Positions 1 to 8,800 of a DNA stretch of 21,316 nt are shown one piece after another. A program made the position numbers and the translations under genes. Position 1 is the first letter of the stretch, and every line of letters starts with the position of its first letter. The notes beneath the pieces were generated by a model, which worked only from the letters and a program-made list of their open reading frames with translations, did no database searches and was not told the origin of the DNA. Where the stretch lies: the NCBI RefSeq assembly GCF_001186125.1, contig NW_014039661.1, positions 1 through 21,316 of the forward strand, read 5' to 3'. The DNA is from Sphaeroforma arctica JP610. Lineage: Eukaryota > Opisthokonta > Ichthyosporea > Ichthyophonida.

Positions 1-1475
1 ATTGGTCCAACATCTGTGCAGCCTTCTTGGTACTAGCATATCAAAATACATATCCTGTTCAACACGTATATCAGAATGAACAAGTGTATCGTCTACAATC
101 ATACGAGTCGGCGTCAGCATCTCAACCATATACACTATATTTACAAACCATCAAGTTTTAAAGCCTGGTAGCACCAATGAAGTGACACCTTCCAAGCTGA
201 TGCTACCATCATATCACAGATAAATTAATCGCAAAATCGACATATATTGGTTCCTGGTAATGTCAACCAACCTTCAGGACTACAAACTGAAGTGCCGAAA
301 AAGGATATATAAAATCTTTTAAAAAAAGCTACCTAAATTAATGTGGGTCTACAATGCGCACTGTAGCATTTTGTAGGGTGATTGATCTCGTATATCTTCG
401 TATCTATTGAATCTTGTATTTTGAATTAAAATTCAAGCGCTTATGAATATTTGTACCTTTATTGATAGATCTATCAGGAATCAAGTATAATTCTCACATA
501 TGTTTCTTAAATTTTGTAATTCTCACACATTATTTTTAAAGTTAATGTTTACAGCTTCTGTCGTCTCTGTATACTCTGCGGTTGGCATACCTCGGCAAAA
601 CTTTATAGTCGCAAAGGTACTTGCAATAAAAAAAGACGGTGACCCACAAGAAGCATAATTCTCACGCGTGCATTTTGATTAAGAAACCTTCGGGTGCTGC
701 CGGAAGCATCTGTAATTTTGACTTATGTTCCACATGATATTTCCCCCCTTTTGCTAATTGCTACCTGTCCAGGTGTTAGTTCCACTATCAGAACAGAATG
801 AATATTTCGCATACACCTAAGTACTAGCCCGTGTGCATACATAAACATTTCCTACAACGCCGAAGTATTGCATATTCCTCATAGACATAGACAAACATAC
901 CCTTTGTACATATCATATATGGTATATAAACGTCGAGAGCCGCGTACATTTATTTGCTGTTCAGTTAGTTCAGGGCCGCCTAGTTCCTACACCTCATATC
1001 AATTGTCATCGGTAAGTAAACTCCAAAAAAAAAATCCGCTGTCATGTTCTGCAAACTCACATTCGCTTGTCTGAACAGAAATAATTGCAAGATATCGTTG
1101 CCGAAAGGTCAAGATCGACGGGGCAATGTAGATATTAGAGCTCGTAAATGGCTGTTTGAATCCCTCTCTAGCAGAGAAACAAATCACATCAGCTCTAGCC
1201 ACTAGAGACATGAGTGGAAAAAAATACAACGCGCTCATCAACGCAAAGCATTTCCGTACCACCGACCTACACATGAAGCATAAACACAAAATGGTGCTCA
1301 AATGCACCCAAATTTATATCCAGTCCCTGCACTACCACATAGAGAACTACAATAAAAATGGGACTATCAGTTGAATAGAGTGTCCACAGTAAGAGAAGAG
1401 ATAAGTGCACAATATACAAAGTGTCTGTGGTGATGATATCTCAAGTGTCGATGGTGTGTTTCTGCCAAGCGATGC
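1..1475. other. AT-rich region with no supported gene
   Basis: I see no recognisable gene here. Short open stretches exist, for example 1044-1205 (53 codons) and 1156-1374 (72 codons) on the plus strand, but neither resembles a family I know and they overlap in different frames. A strong-looking splice donor (GTAAGT) lies at 1012-1017, downstream of an open stretch beginning near 868, so an exon of a eroded gene is possible but not supported by any motif. Confidence 0.5.
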
Positions 1476-1587
1476 AGATAGAGCAGTTTTGTCGTCTTGG
1501 TACACAACAGTGGGGAGAGGACAAAAGATAGAGCAGTAAAGTGCATCAGTGTGTCATCTTGGTGCACAATAGTGGGGAGAGGACAAA
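1476..1587. repeat. imperfect tandem duplication, about 50-62 bp unit, two copies
   Basis: Two head-to-tail copies each begin AGATAGAGCAGT and end AGTGGGGAGAGGACAAA: 1476-1525 and 1526-1587. The second is 12 bp longer because of an extra piece after the first segment. The small plus-strand reading frame across it (1497-1754) is a by-product of the duplication. Confidence 0.8.
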
Positions 1588-1596
1588 ATTGTCCCG

Positions 1597-1640
1597 ACGT
1601 GTACGCGCACGTGCGGCTACGTGTACGCGCACGTGCGGCT
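1597..1640. repeat. perfect 22-bp tandem repeat, CpG-rich, two copies
   Basis: Copies at 1597-1618 and 1619-1640 are identical. Each holds CACGTG and an imperfect palindrome built on ACGTG/CACGT around GTACGCGC. The block stands out as GC- and CpG-rich in AT-rich surroundings. Confidence 0.9.
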
Positions 1641-1735
1641 GATGATAAAAGACAAACTATATGTATACATAGGTATTACTTTCATGCATCTATGATTAAT
1701 AGCAACGCAACACAGCGGGTACGTCTCGCACATGA

Positions 1736-2053
1736 AACTATACTAAAGCCATAAACAACATCAAACGAAAATTCTCTACGCGCATCTTTTCCGAAGGTAG
1801 CTCATCAGCTACCCCACACACATCTCCGGAAGAACGTAGAGTGCTAAATTCTATGGGAAGTCAGTTTAGTCCAGATCTAAATAGGCAAGGTTTTTGTCTA
1901 ACTACTGTGCAACTCAACGACGTATTAACGCCTATTCAAGGCACCCATGCAAACGTACAACACAGCCAGGCACAATCAGCAGACGATATCACACCTATAT
2001 CAAATACAGTAGATCCCGGTGAATATTTCATAAAAAATCATCGTTTTGCTTAG
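1736..2053 (+). CDS. unrecognised open stretch, Ser/Thr-rich
   Basis: An open frame of about 105 codons follows a TGA at 1733 and ends with TAG at 2051-2053; the first ATG is at 1853-1855. The predicted peptide is rich in Ser, Thr, Pro and Gln, has no visible membrane segment or catalytic motif, and looks disordered. It precedes the Harbinger-like transposase remnant on the same strand by about 260 bp, so it could be part of the same element or an exon of something else. No family is recognised; it may be chance. Confidence 0.2.
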   Translation, partial: NYTKAINNIKRKFSTRIFSEGSSSATPHTSPEERRVLNSMGSQFSPDLNRQGFCLTTVQLNDVLTPIQGTHANVQHSQAQSADDITPISNTVDPGEYFIKNHRFA

Positions 2054-2316
2054 AGTAAACTGGTGAACCAGACCTTACTTGTGTATCGTTGCTTTTAAGT
2101 TGGTTAAACTACAACAACCGATTAGACCAACTGACACAATGATCACACAGGGCTAGGAAAGACTGTCAAGCGCAACTAAATGCAGAGAACGATGGGAAGG
2201 AAGAGTGTGTAGACCCTGATAGCAGTGGTGATAGCGATGTAGGTATATCACAACAAGGAAGAAATTTTAAATTGAGTAAATAGCATAAGTCCATCATATT
2301 TATGTGCGCATTTTGA
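2054..2316. other. spacer without visible gene
   Basis: Stops in all frames and no motif. It separates the unknown frame ending at 2053 from the open part of the Harbinger-like transposase. Confidence 0.4.
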
Positions 2317-2910
2317 AATAGTCGAGACAATCTTGACTCATTAGGCGCACATTTTAGGATAACAGATGACACCGCTAAACTAATCTACATATCAGCTTTG
2401 AGTCTTATATTCCAAAGTCGTCAGCCATTTCATACTGCTGAACGGTACGCTCAGTTTACACCTGAGTGTACAAGGTCAGCATTGCAGATACAGGATGGTA
2501 TAGGAATAATGATAGGTGATGCGGTCGAACTACCAGCTGAGAGACCTGGGTGTGACGTCGACACGCAGTCTGTGTATTACAGTGAATATAAGAATTATCC
2601 AACATATAAACATAATGTTGTGAGTAATGGCGGCACTTGTCACATCATTAGTGCATACCCCGGATCAGCCACATACAATGAAAACTATGGACCCAAAATG
2701 ATCGCCGGTGATGGCTCTACTTCAATGGTACCTATTTACGATAAAGGTCTGACCGACCGCTATGAGCTTGAAAAACTGGGTATGCTTGTATGTACACCGT
2801 CAGCAAAGTCAGTTTGCCTTTGATGCCAAAAGAAGTGAAAGTGTCAGGGATTTTGCCTAAGAGAGTATCAACATTGTAGGACCATAGAGGGACTCCGTAG
2901 TTACCGTGGA
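2317..2910 (+). pseudogene. PIF/Harbinger-type transposase remnant (DDE_Tnp_4)
   Basis: The frame is open from 2317, after a TGA, to a TGA at 2821-2823, and matching residues continue in another frame to about 2910. The pattern is that of DDE_Tnp_4/HARBI transposases: an N-terminal helical stretch (LGAHFRIT near 2341), then GDAVEL with the first catalytic Asp at 2518-2520, YSEYKNYPTYKHN, a VSNGGT..IIS strand and YPGSAT. The second catalytic Asp, expected just after YPGS, is replaced by Tyr at 2674-2676. The region where the catalytic Glu should lie (about 2850-2890) is split by a stop and a frameshift, after which RTIEGLRSYRG is readable. These enzymes cut and paste DNA; this copy is inactive by its changed residues and breaks. 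No terminal inverted repeats were found. Family call is fairly sure, boundaries are not. Confidence 0.75.
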
Positions 2911-3452
2911 TCTGGTGAATGAATAAAGTGTAACCCAAAATTGATTCCGTGGATTACGAAGCCCAGGTTGCAAGAGGTCTCGTCAATCTAAAGCTACTAA
3001 TCACCGATTGGTGGACGACAAAGGACTAAAACAAAACAAAAGGGTCTTAGTTAGAACAGCAAGAAGCCGCAGACACCGAACTGATGAATTATTTCAACTT
3101 TATTGACGACAAGGACAATACGGATGTGATATTGTGCAGACATAATGTAGTGCAGACATAATGTAGTGCATAACTTTATTAAAGATTTTAAAGGTACTTC
3201 ACTATCCACTACCCCTTGCCGTACATTACTGATAAGTTCTGTTGTCGACAAATTGAGTCTTTTAGCCTACACACACTCGGTCATACACTGACCGAACCCG
3301 TACTACAACACATACAATACATACAGAAGTTGACTGGTTCAAAGATCGAAGTACTGCTGACTAAAGGTACGTGCCATCTCTTAAAGAGATAATTATCCCA
3401 TTAATAAACTCTATTCCGAACTCTCGAATTACCACTGATGACTATTCTGCAG
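2911..3452. other. mostly non-coding; one possible intron
   Basis: No recognisable gene. A candidate GT-AG intron at 3367-3452 (donor GTACGT, acceptor TTCTGCAG) precedes the open stretch at 3453 and could be the first intron of that fragment. The upstream exon candidate (about 3295-3366) has no identifiable motif. Confidence 0.35.
3134..3170. repeat. 16-bp tandem repeat, 2.3 copies
   Basis: GTGCAGACATAATGTA occurs at 3134-3149 and 3150-3165, followed by a partial third copy GTGCA. Confidence 0.9.
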
Positions 3453-3820
3453 GGAATTACTATAGCTTCAAAGGACTGTGTCATGGCAACTGTTCAAGAC
3501 TTGAGAGACGAACCCGTACCTGGTCAGTATTTGGTAACGTTGAAGTCTAATGGTAGATACAAATGTTTTTGTTTTGTTTTGCGTTGTCAAGCACGTTAAT
3601 AGCCAGACAGATTTACATTACTGTAGGCAGAATTGACATTAATGGACAGTTTATTTCATTCACTCTAGATATATCGGTTTGCGCATGCATACGTCGAGAA
3701 GCGTTGGGAATGCTATGTGTACACAGAGGCAAAACTCTGATGACACTAGCATTGGACAACTCCTGGGGGTATGATAAATTCAAAGAAAAGTACAACCTAC
3801 AAAATGAGAAATGGTCTGTT
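3453..3820 (+). pseudogene. possible SPO11/Top6A-like exon fragment
   Basis: The stretch is bounded by a good acceptor (TTCTGCAG, ending 3452) and a good donor (GTAAGT at 3821-3826). It is read in one frame from 3453 (containing MATVQDLRDEPV) to a TAA at 3597 and in another frame from about 3590 onward. The second part, roughly 3609-3760, resembles the winged-helix region around the catalytic Tyr of SPO11/topoisomerase VI-A: an R-x-IY-x-T segment where SPO11 has its catalytic Tyr, then N-G-Q, DIS, and RREALGML followed by a Gly. SPO11 makes meiotic double-strand breaks; nothing here says this copy works. It has a frameshift, lacks the downstream Toprim region and lies among transposon remnants. 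The similarity is from memory and gapped, so an unrelated exon is a real alternative. Confidence 0.35.
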
Positions 3821-3935
3821 GTAAGTCACTCGATTTTACTGGTTTCACCTATATGTATATATAAGATCCGATCCAATGAATGTATGTAAGCTTGAACACC
3901 GATACTCAATAGCTCAATGCTAGCTCACTGCTAAA

Positions 3936-4220
3936 CAAATCCCACTATATTCCCACCATTGCTTTAAATCTTTTAAGTACAGCCCTGTATTTCATGTCAA
4001 GACATACTTGAAGCAGTATTCGGAGACTCTTCAAATTTCAAATGAACTCGATATCGAGAGCAAATTATGTCAGGTATCTCCTCCAAACAATCCTGGTCAT
4101 CGAGAACGTAAAAAGGGTCGACATGCCAGTAATCGACGTGAATACAAGCACAAAGGAAAACCACGAATATGCAAAATTTGTTCTGCGAAATATCACACTG
4201 CCCAGACTTGTACATCGTAA
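3936..4220 (+). pseudogene. zinc-knuckle C-terminal fragment, MULE-transposase-like
   Basis: Open from 3936 to the TAA at 4218-4220, about 94 codons. The end carries a basic segment (HRERKKGRHASNRREYKHKG) followed by a CX2CX4HX4C zinc knuckle at 4170-4211 (CKICSAKYHTAQTC). A basic linker with a final CCHC knuckle is the usual tail of Mutator-like (MULE) transposases, where it helps bind DNA. No DDE core is found upstream, so this is at most a tail fragment. A retroviral-type Gag knuckle or a host zinc-knuckle protein is the alternative. The knuckle itself is plain; the MULE assignment is an inference. Confidence 0.4.
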
Positions 4221-4426
4221 GAACTCCGAAAATACTTGGCAAATCACAAAGTGACCGCTCTCGTCAGTGCGTACCCGTTGCCGGAAAGTAGTTACGGTGT
4301 ACGTAAGCACTACAGAATAAAGAAGTAAATTAATTCGCATGTGAATAGCTTGTATATGAACTCTATAACAGGCTTATTATACCCGCCCCTCGAAATCCAC
4401 TGTTTACTATATTCAAAAGCTGAATT
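4221..4426. other. spacer without visible gene
   Basis: AT-rich sequence between the zinc-knuckle fragment and the inverted-repeat element; no frame, repeat or motif stands out. Confidence 0.4.
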
Positions 4427-4565
4427 TTACTAATCACTACCCCTAAAAAAAAATGGTAGGTTTTATGGATATGTCTACTAAGTGATCGCCATGAAAATAT
4501 ACTGCCGTAGTGGTAGGGGAGTGATTAGTGAAATCTACATGCCCACGGGGTAGTGTTTAGTGAAT
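4427..4565. mobile_element. small inverted-repeat (MITE-like) sequence
   Basis: TTACTAATCACTACCCC at 4427-4443 recurs inverted at 4514-4534 (core TAGGGGAGTGATTAGTGAA) and again inverted at 4547-4565 (GGGGTAGTGTTTAGTGAAT). The outer pair defines a unit of about 139 bp without coding capacity. The middle copy makes it either a nested or internally duplicated element. Target-site duplication was not recognised, so the element class is open. Confidence 0.55.
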
Positions 4566-4650
4566 CCCCTCAAGACATCAATAAAAAAAACAATGTTAGT
4601 AATCATACTCATTAGTGGTTCCTATAGTAGAAGCACATGTTAAACGTATT

Positions 4651-4716
4651 TTATAAACGTACGAATGTTGAAACGCAATACGGTTATAAAACCTGGTATA
4701 CGTTGAAACGCAATTG
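4651..4716. repeat. imperfect 33-35-bp tandem repeat, two copies
   Basis: Both units start TTATAAA (4651 and 4684) and end with GTTGAAACGCAAT (4667-4679 and 4702-4714). The middle differs by substitutions and a 2-bp length change. Confidence 0.7.
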
Positions 4717-4838
4717 TAGATATTTGGAACTGCAAATTAACCAAATAATCTAATCGATTAGTTATAGATATCTTGATATGCAGTAAAACAAAACAAATAA
4801 TCTAATATTAAATAGATATTTGAAATTATAATTGTATA

Positions 4839-4862
4839 CAACAGAGGACGGAGACTCTGTTG
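4839..4862. other. perfect 8-bp stem hairpin
   Basis: CAACAGAG and CTCTGTTG form a perfect stem around an 8-base loop. It might be a terminus of a small element or chance; nothing nearby decides. Confidence 0.4.
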
Positions 4863-5507
4863 ATATTTCTTTGGTAATTTTTCTTTAACGACATGTATTC
4901 CACCAGAATATTGGGATATAATTTCTGAAGGGTCTCAGGTTAATTGACACTTGTTGACACATGTTATATTTCCGAGTACTCTCAACGCGAGATAGCCCAC
5001 TGAGAAATGGGGCATGAAAATGATACCCTCTAGCAAGCCAACTAGATGTGCCCGTCCATGCCTTCAATGAGATGGAGAGCTAGGTACCAAGTGATGGGGT
5101 ATAGGTGCAGACATTTAACTGCACTAACTTGTTGTTTTTTGATTAATTTTTATTTCTTCTTAAGTTGGACTTAGAGATATTTTAATAGTAATTGCGATTG
5201 GAGGATAGTTTCGAAGCGTGAAACGATAAGAGAATGAAATATCGTGCATCCAATGAAATGAAATCTGATCTTAGTTACTGACACCGAATAAATCTAGACC
5301 GAAGTAGTGAGTGATTAGAGCGGAGCATATAAACAATAGTCTCAGTCTAAGGTCACCTATTCTGTAGCTCATTACCAAGGGCTGAAGTTAATCTTAGATT
5401 ACATTGTGCAAATTTACTTTGAAATCGTATTTTCTTTTACGTTAACTTATTAACATCGATAGTCAGCCTGGAAAGTCTGACTTTTACAATAGGTACAGAA
5501 TCTCCTG

Positions 5508-6005
5508 TCAAAACCTGTTTATCTTGAGATTCCTCTCCTTCTTCTTATCCTTGTAAGTGCTGAGTTTTGCTGTGCGGTATGTCTTGTACAACTCTCGTTC
5601 CCCATCTCCCATCGGGGTCTTCCGAGTTTTTATATGATTCCTTCCCAGTGGATTGAATTTGGCGCGTGTAATAGTACATATGTAATTCTTACTCTTATCT
5701 AAGAACTGCTGTGCTATAACAATCGAATGTTGATTGGCGTTGAACTTTCTAGTCTTCGGTCTTGTCGACCACCTACATGCACCATTCCGCAGATACGCTC
5801 CAACGTTGCTCGGATGTTTACACATTTGGTGTGATTGTGACAAGGGCTGACCTTCAATGTTTTGGTCTTGCCCTTCGCCCTCGTCGGTAGTCATCTTCTT
5901 TATTCTAGCTAATGGCAGTAAACAATTACACTCCTCGATTGAAATAATGTACAAAGCTTCTGTAGTATTGTTCTTATCAGCCAATAGCACGCGCATCACG
6001 GCCAT
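5508..6005 (-). CDS. unrecognised 165-codon ORF
   Basis: One of the longest uninterrupted frames in the left third, starting with ATG at 6005 (MAVMRVLLADKNNTTEALYI) and ending in a Lys-rich tail. Composition changes from hydrophobic near the start (about residues 1-32), through an acidic patch (TTDEGEGQDQ, about 40-49), a Cys/His-containing middle (HQMCKHP, NGACRW, about 60-80) to a basic C-terminus. No catalytic motif is recognised. It lies 113 bp downstream of the nuclease-like pseudogene on the same strand but in another frame, and may be a further exon of it or part of the same element. Its integrity among decayed neighbours makes it worth a database search. Confidence 0.35.
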   Translation of the reverse strand: MAVMRVLLADKNNTTEALYIISIEECNCLLPLARIKKMTTDEGEGQDQNIEGQPLSQSHQMCKHPSNVGAYLRNGACRWSTRPKTRKFNANQHSIVIAQQFLDKSKNYICTITRAKFNPLGRNHIKTRKTPMGDGERELYKTYRTAKLSTYKDKKKERNLKINRF

Positions 6006-6117
6006 CTTTTCATGTCTGTAGGACCTACTGTACTGACTTGCGATTTGACGTACACTAGTTGTCGGTGTTTGCGATTTGAATCATCCCTTAGCGGCGCACA
6101 AACGTATTGCAGATTTA

Positions 6118-7012
6118 TCACGTCTCGTTTTTCTTGTTCTTTAGCTTGGCGCAAAGTATCACATGGGCAGATCCCCCCAAATAAGTTTTGATGACTGCGT
6201 TAGATACTACATATCGATCCTTAGCATCACAATAATCTATGAACTTCAGGTTTTTACATGTATCCTTAATAGCATCCCATGATAAACGCTTGAGTATACA
6301 CATTAAGGTATATAAATTCTGCGCAAGAAACTCCAGTATAACATTCTTAGTGGTGAAGCGGGCAAGACGAAGCAAGACTCTATCAAAACCGTACGCTATT
6401 ACAGCCTTCAAAATGAGCTTACACTCTGCTTTGAGTTGTTGTTCTGGGTCAACATTCTCGAATGCGAGAAGTACATCTCTTATGCGTGAAGTTCTAGCTT
6501 TGCGACGTTAGAATACAATTACTGCACCAGATCTCCACTCAACATCACAAATGATCTTATCACAGCCGAGAACAAAATATCCTGTATCATATAATAGTAT
6601 ATAGTCAACGGGGTTTTTAATTTGGAGAGCAAGCAGTTGCTGCTCCGCTTCCATTGGGGCTACCATGAATTCAATATCCTTATCACGACACAACAACATC
6701 AAATGTTCTGCATATGCAATATTATAATAAGCTACGGCTGCTTTACACTGCTTCTTTTCATCGAAAGTTTTGTCCTTATGCTTCCACTGCAGAAGCAATA
6801 ATATATAGTATTGATTAATATTAACCACATAATAATGTAGTGAGACCAATAAACGATCACGTAATAAGTATTATATACCTTAATATAGTCGTCGATAGAT
6901 TGCATTGCCAAATTCCTTCTAGCTTCTCGCTTTCGTTTGCGAGTTTGTCTCTCACTCGGTAGCCATCAAAGACAATGAACAATTGTTTGAGTGTTCCAAA
7001 CCCGTACGACAT
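6118..7012 (-). pseudogene. XPG/FEN1/EXO1-family nuclease-like pseudogene
   Basis: Read on the minus strand, a first segment from the ATG at 7012 holds FIVFDGY (VFDG at 6962-6973), the Mg-binding segment at the end of the XPG N-domain, followed after a frameshift by the basic TRKRKREARR helix. A probable 92-bp intron (6787-6878) leads to a second segment with the internal nuclease domain: EFMVAPMEAEQQLLALQ, then DYILLYDTGYFVLGCDKII. In active members the corresponding motifs are EADAQ and EDSD; here the EAE is kept but the second motif reads YDTG, so at least one metal-binding acid is lost. A single TAA (6508-6510) interrupts the same frame, which then runs to a TGA at 6118-6120; this last part contains LYTLMCIL, possibly the CIL.GCDY region, but without the GCDY. 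These enzymes cut branched DNA in repair and replication. The copy looks dead. Family call fairly sure for 6560-6975, less for the rest. Confidence 0.65.
6787..6878 (-). other. probable spliceosomal intron
   Basis: On the minus strand the sequence begins GTATAT after AAG and ends TTGCTTCTGCAG before TGG, with a TATTAAT-like branch region. Removing these 92 bases joins two parts that both match XPG-family nucleases in the expected order. It is the clearest intron in the window and the main sign of a eukaryotic host apart from the transposons. Confidence 0.6.
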
Positions 7013-7327
7013 TGTATTGAAGCCCATGCATCAAGTAGAAACGGTTAAAATTTATTATCCATCACGATGTCTACCGTTTTGCAAACGCATGAATAAGGGC
7101 GACAATAACGACGACAACCCTAGCACCCCCATCGTGTCTTATGATGCATAATGTAGTATGAAGGAGCATGCACACCTATATACCTATGTATAGATGGTCT
7201 GATAAGATTAATAGTCAAATTTATTATACAAAATGACAATAAAATACAGCACATGCCAAAACATAATGTTCGGTACAAACCAAAATTCAGATACTAAATT
7301 ACTATATAAAAAATGAGCGGTAATCTA
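7013..7327. other. spacer without visible gene
   Basis: Upstream side of the nuclease-like pseudogene. An earlier exon would be expected here if the gene had a full XPG N-domain, but no matching residues were recognised on the minus strand. Confidence 0.35.
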
Positions 7328-7420
7328 TTCCGACTCTTGCGTAATAACGTTGTACATGTTCCGCCTCCTACGTGATAATGCTCTACATATTCCGATTTCT
7401 ACGAAATAATGTTATCCAAC
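7328..7420. repeat. degenerate 31-bp tandem repeat, three copies
   Basis: Units 7328-7358, 7359-7389 and 7390-7420 all start TTCCG and share the core CTACG(T/A)(G/A)ATAATG followed by (C/T)T.(C/T).CAT. Lengths are exactly 31 bp, identity between neighbours is moderate, so the array is old. Confidence 0.75.
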
Positions 7421-7448
7421 TCAACACCACTCAGGGCGACTATGCAAC

Positions 7449-7666
7449 ACGCTCGAAGCTGCAGCTGCTCACCGACTCTCAAGTGCTCACGCAAAGTTCA
7501 ATGCGCGGTAAGTCACAGGGTTGCTCGCCTCTGAGTAAGAATATACAGAGTGCTCGCCCGCATTCTCAGCATTTCAATAAACACACAATACGCTCGAAGC
7601 TGCGATTAATAACCAGGCTCACACAAAGTTCAATGCGTCGTATCCTAAGGATTGCTCGTCACTGAT
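7449..7666. repeat. direct duplication spaced about 131-141 bp
   Basis: Segments GCTCGAAGCTGC (7451, 7592), CAAAGTTCAATGCG (7492, 7624) and TTGCTCG (7521, 7652) recur in the same order, giving two diverged copies at about 7449-7534 and 7590-7666. Confidence 0.7.
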
Positions 7667-7863
7667 TGCCAGAATAAGTGACGATTGGTATCCCACCAAT
7701 ACGATTCATCTGTACACACTATATAGAGCCATTCACCAATAAAACCTGGTACATTAACGAAAATAAAGTCTTCACCAACAAATCGATGAGGCACAAACGA
7801 CCCATAGAGCTTTGTACCAAGAGTCACCGGGCCTGTGTCAGGAAAATTGCCATTTGCCCCCAC
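7645..7863 (-). CDS. unrecognised 72-codon ORF
   Basis: The peptide (starting MGANGNFPDTGPVTLGTKLY) is rich in aromatic residues and Gly with protein-like alternation, including VPGFIGEWLYIV and TDESYWWD. No family is recognised. It lies downstream of the minus-strand copia and could be a fragment of an unrelated element or chance. Confidence 0.2.
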   Translation of the reverse strand: MGANGNFPDTGPVTLGTKLYGSFVPHRFVGEDFIFVNVPGFIGEWLYIVCTDESYWWDTNRHLFWQSVTSNP

Positions 7864-7908
7864 TTGGCTTTGACCGCAACACTATCCACTATCCAGAGGG
7901 CCGTGTAG

Positions 7909-8022
7909 CCTTCTGATTTCTGAATATTGAACAGACTTTAATCATCTTTTTAAAAGTCTCGCCCTTTTGCACTGACGAGTGCTATTGGAACTAGAAACTG
8001 TCAACATAATTGATTAAGTTTA
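7909..8022. other. presumed 3' end of the minus-strand copia; no clear LTR
   Basis: Downstream (minus strand) of the RNase H stop a polypurine tract and LTR would be expected. A sequence starting TGTTGACAG on the minus strand (7998-8006) resembles the TGTTG start common in copia LTRs, but there is no purine tract before it and no partner copy in the window. Confidence 0.25.
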
Positions 8023-8800
8023 CTATTGAATATAGTTGTATATTTGTAGGATAATAAACGGAGTAAAAATTGTGTTCACGATTATTGACCACATGTGATT
8101 ATGCTCAGTAACCGAAAAACCTAGTTTAGGGTTTAAACCCAGATAGTCAGGTTTAACCTGTCCCAGTAATGATTTTCGTGTTATCGGGAAGTGGAAATCT
8201 TGAGGGGAAAGTATTTGTTGTGTAAAATACTCGTGGAGACACTTGGTAAGAAGGTCAGCGGGGTTCTCGTGCGTAGAGATGTAGCTATTGTTAATGATGC
8301 CCTGGTGGGCACAGTCGCGTATGTAGTGGGCTCGGACCTCGATGTGTTTGAGGCCTTTGGCGGTGCCCGTACCAAAAGCGACTTCAATAGCCAATTGATT
8401 GTCGACATGGAGATGAGTCGGATGGAGAACTGTGTGCCCGCAAGCATTGAGTATATTACGGACCCATGCAATATCACGCGTGGCCTCAGATGCCGCAATA
8501 TATTCGGCCTCTGTGGAACTTATACTGACAGTCCTTTTTTTTTTTGACTTCGCCAGTGGACGGGCGTGTTGTTCAGAGTGATGAGGGTGCCAGTATGTGA
8601 TTTCCGGGTGAGTGGGCAAGAGCCCCAGTATGAATCGGTATACGTTGTGAGGTGATGGCTGATGTCGAGCTTATCGGGGGCGGATGTGTAGCGTAGAGCA
8701 AATGTTTTAATAGTGACGAGATAGTGTAAAATGCGGGTCAGCGCATCGTAGTGAGGAATCAGGGGGGCTACACTGAAGAGAAGTGGCATAGGGGACGGAA
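8023..8800 (-). pseudogene. copia RNase H domain with end of RT connection
   Basis: The minus strand starts with the end of the RT connection (HYDALTRILHYL, typical of the last helix before RNase H), then TYTDSYWGSCPLTRKSHTG with the first acidic residue, SSTEAEYIAASEA with the Glu, HLHVDNQLAIEVA with the next Asp, a KHIEVRAHYIRD helix, and NPADLLTKCL. This is the full copia RNase H pattern, which removes RNA from the RNA-DNA hybrid during reverse transcription. A frameshift coincides with a run of 11 T at 8535-8545 (A run on the coding strand), separating the frames 8789-8520 and 8619-8023. The tail after the domain (to the stop at 8023) has no known function. Confidence 0.85.

Larger units (their letters stand above)
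4566..5507. other. AT-rich spacer without visible gene
   Basis: No coding frame of substance. It contains the 33-35-bp tandem pair at 4651-4716, the hairpin at 4839-4862, a repeated AAATAATCTAAT near 4743 and 4795, and poly-A/poly-T runs. It lies downstream of the minus-strand frame ending at 5508. Confidence 0.5.

Noticed and set aside
1497-1754. 85-codon plus-strand ORF
   Set aside because: It spans two tandem repeats and shows repeat-derived peptide only.
7328-7420. CRISPR-like array
   Set aside because: Units are contiguous, degenerate 31-mers without spacers, and the genome is eukaryotic.
7998-8006. Start of a 3' LTR (TGTTGAC) for the minus-strand copia
   Set aside because: No polypurine tract precedes it and no second copy exists in the window to confirm it.
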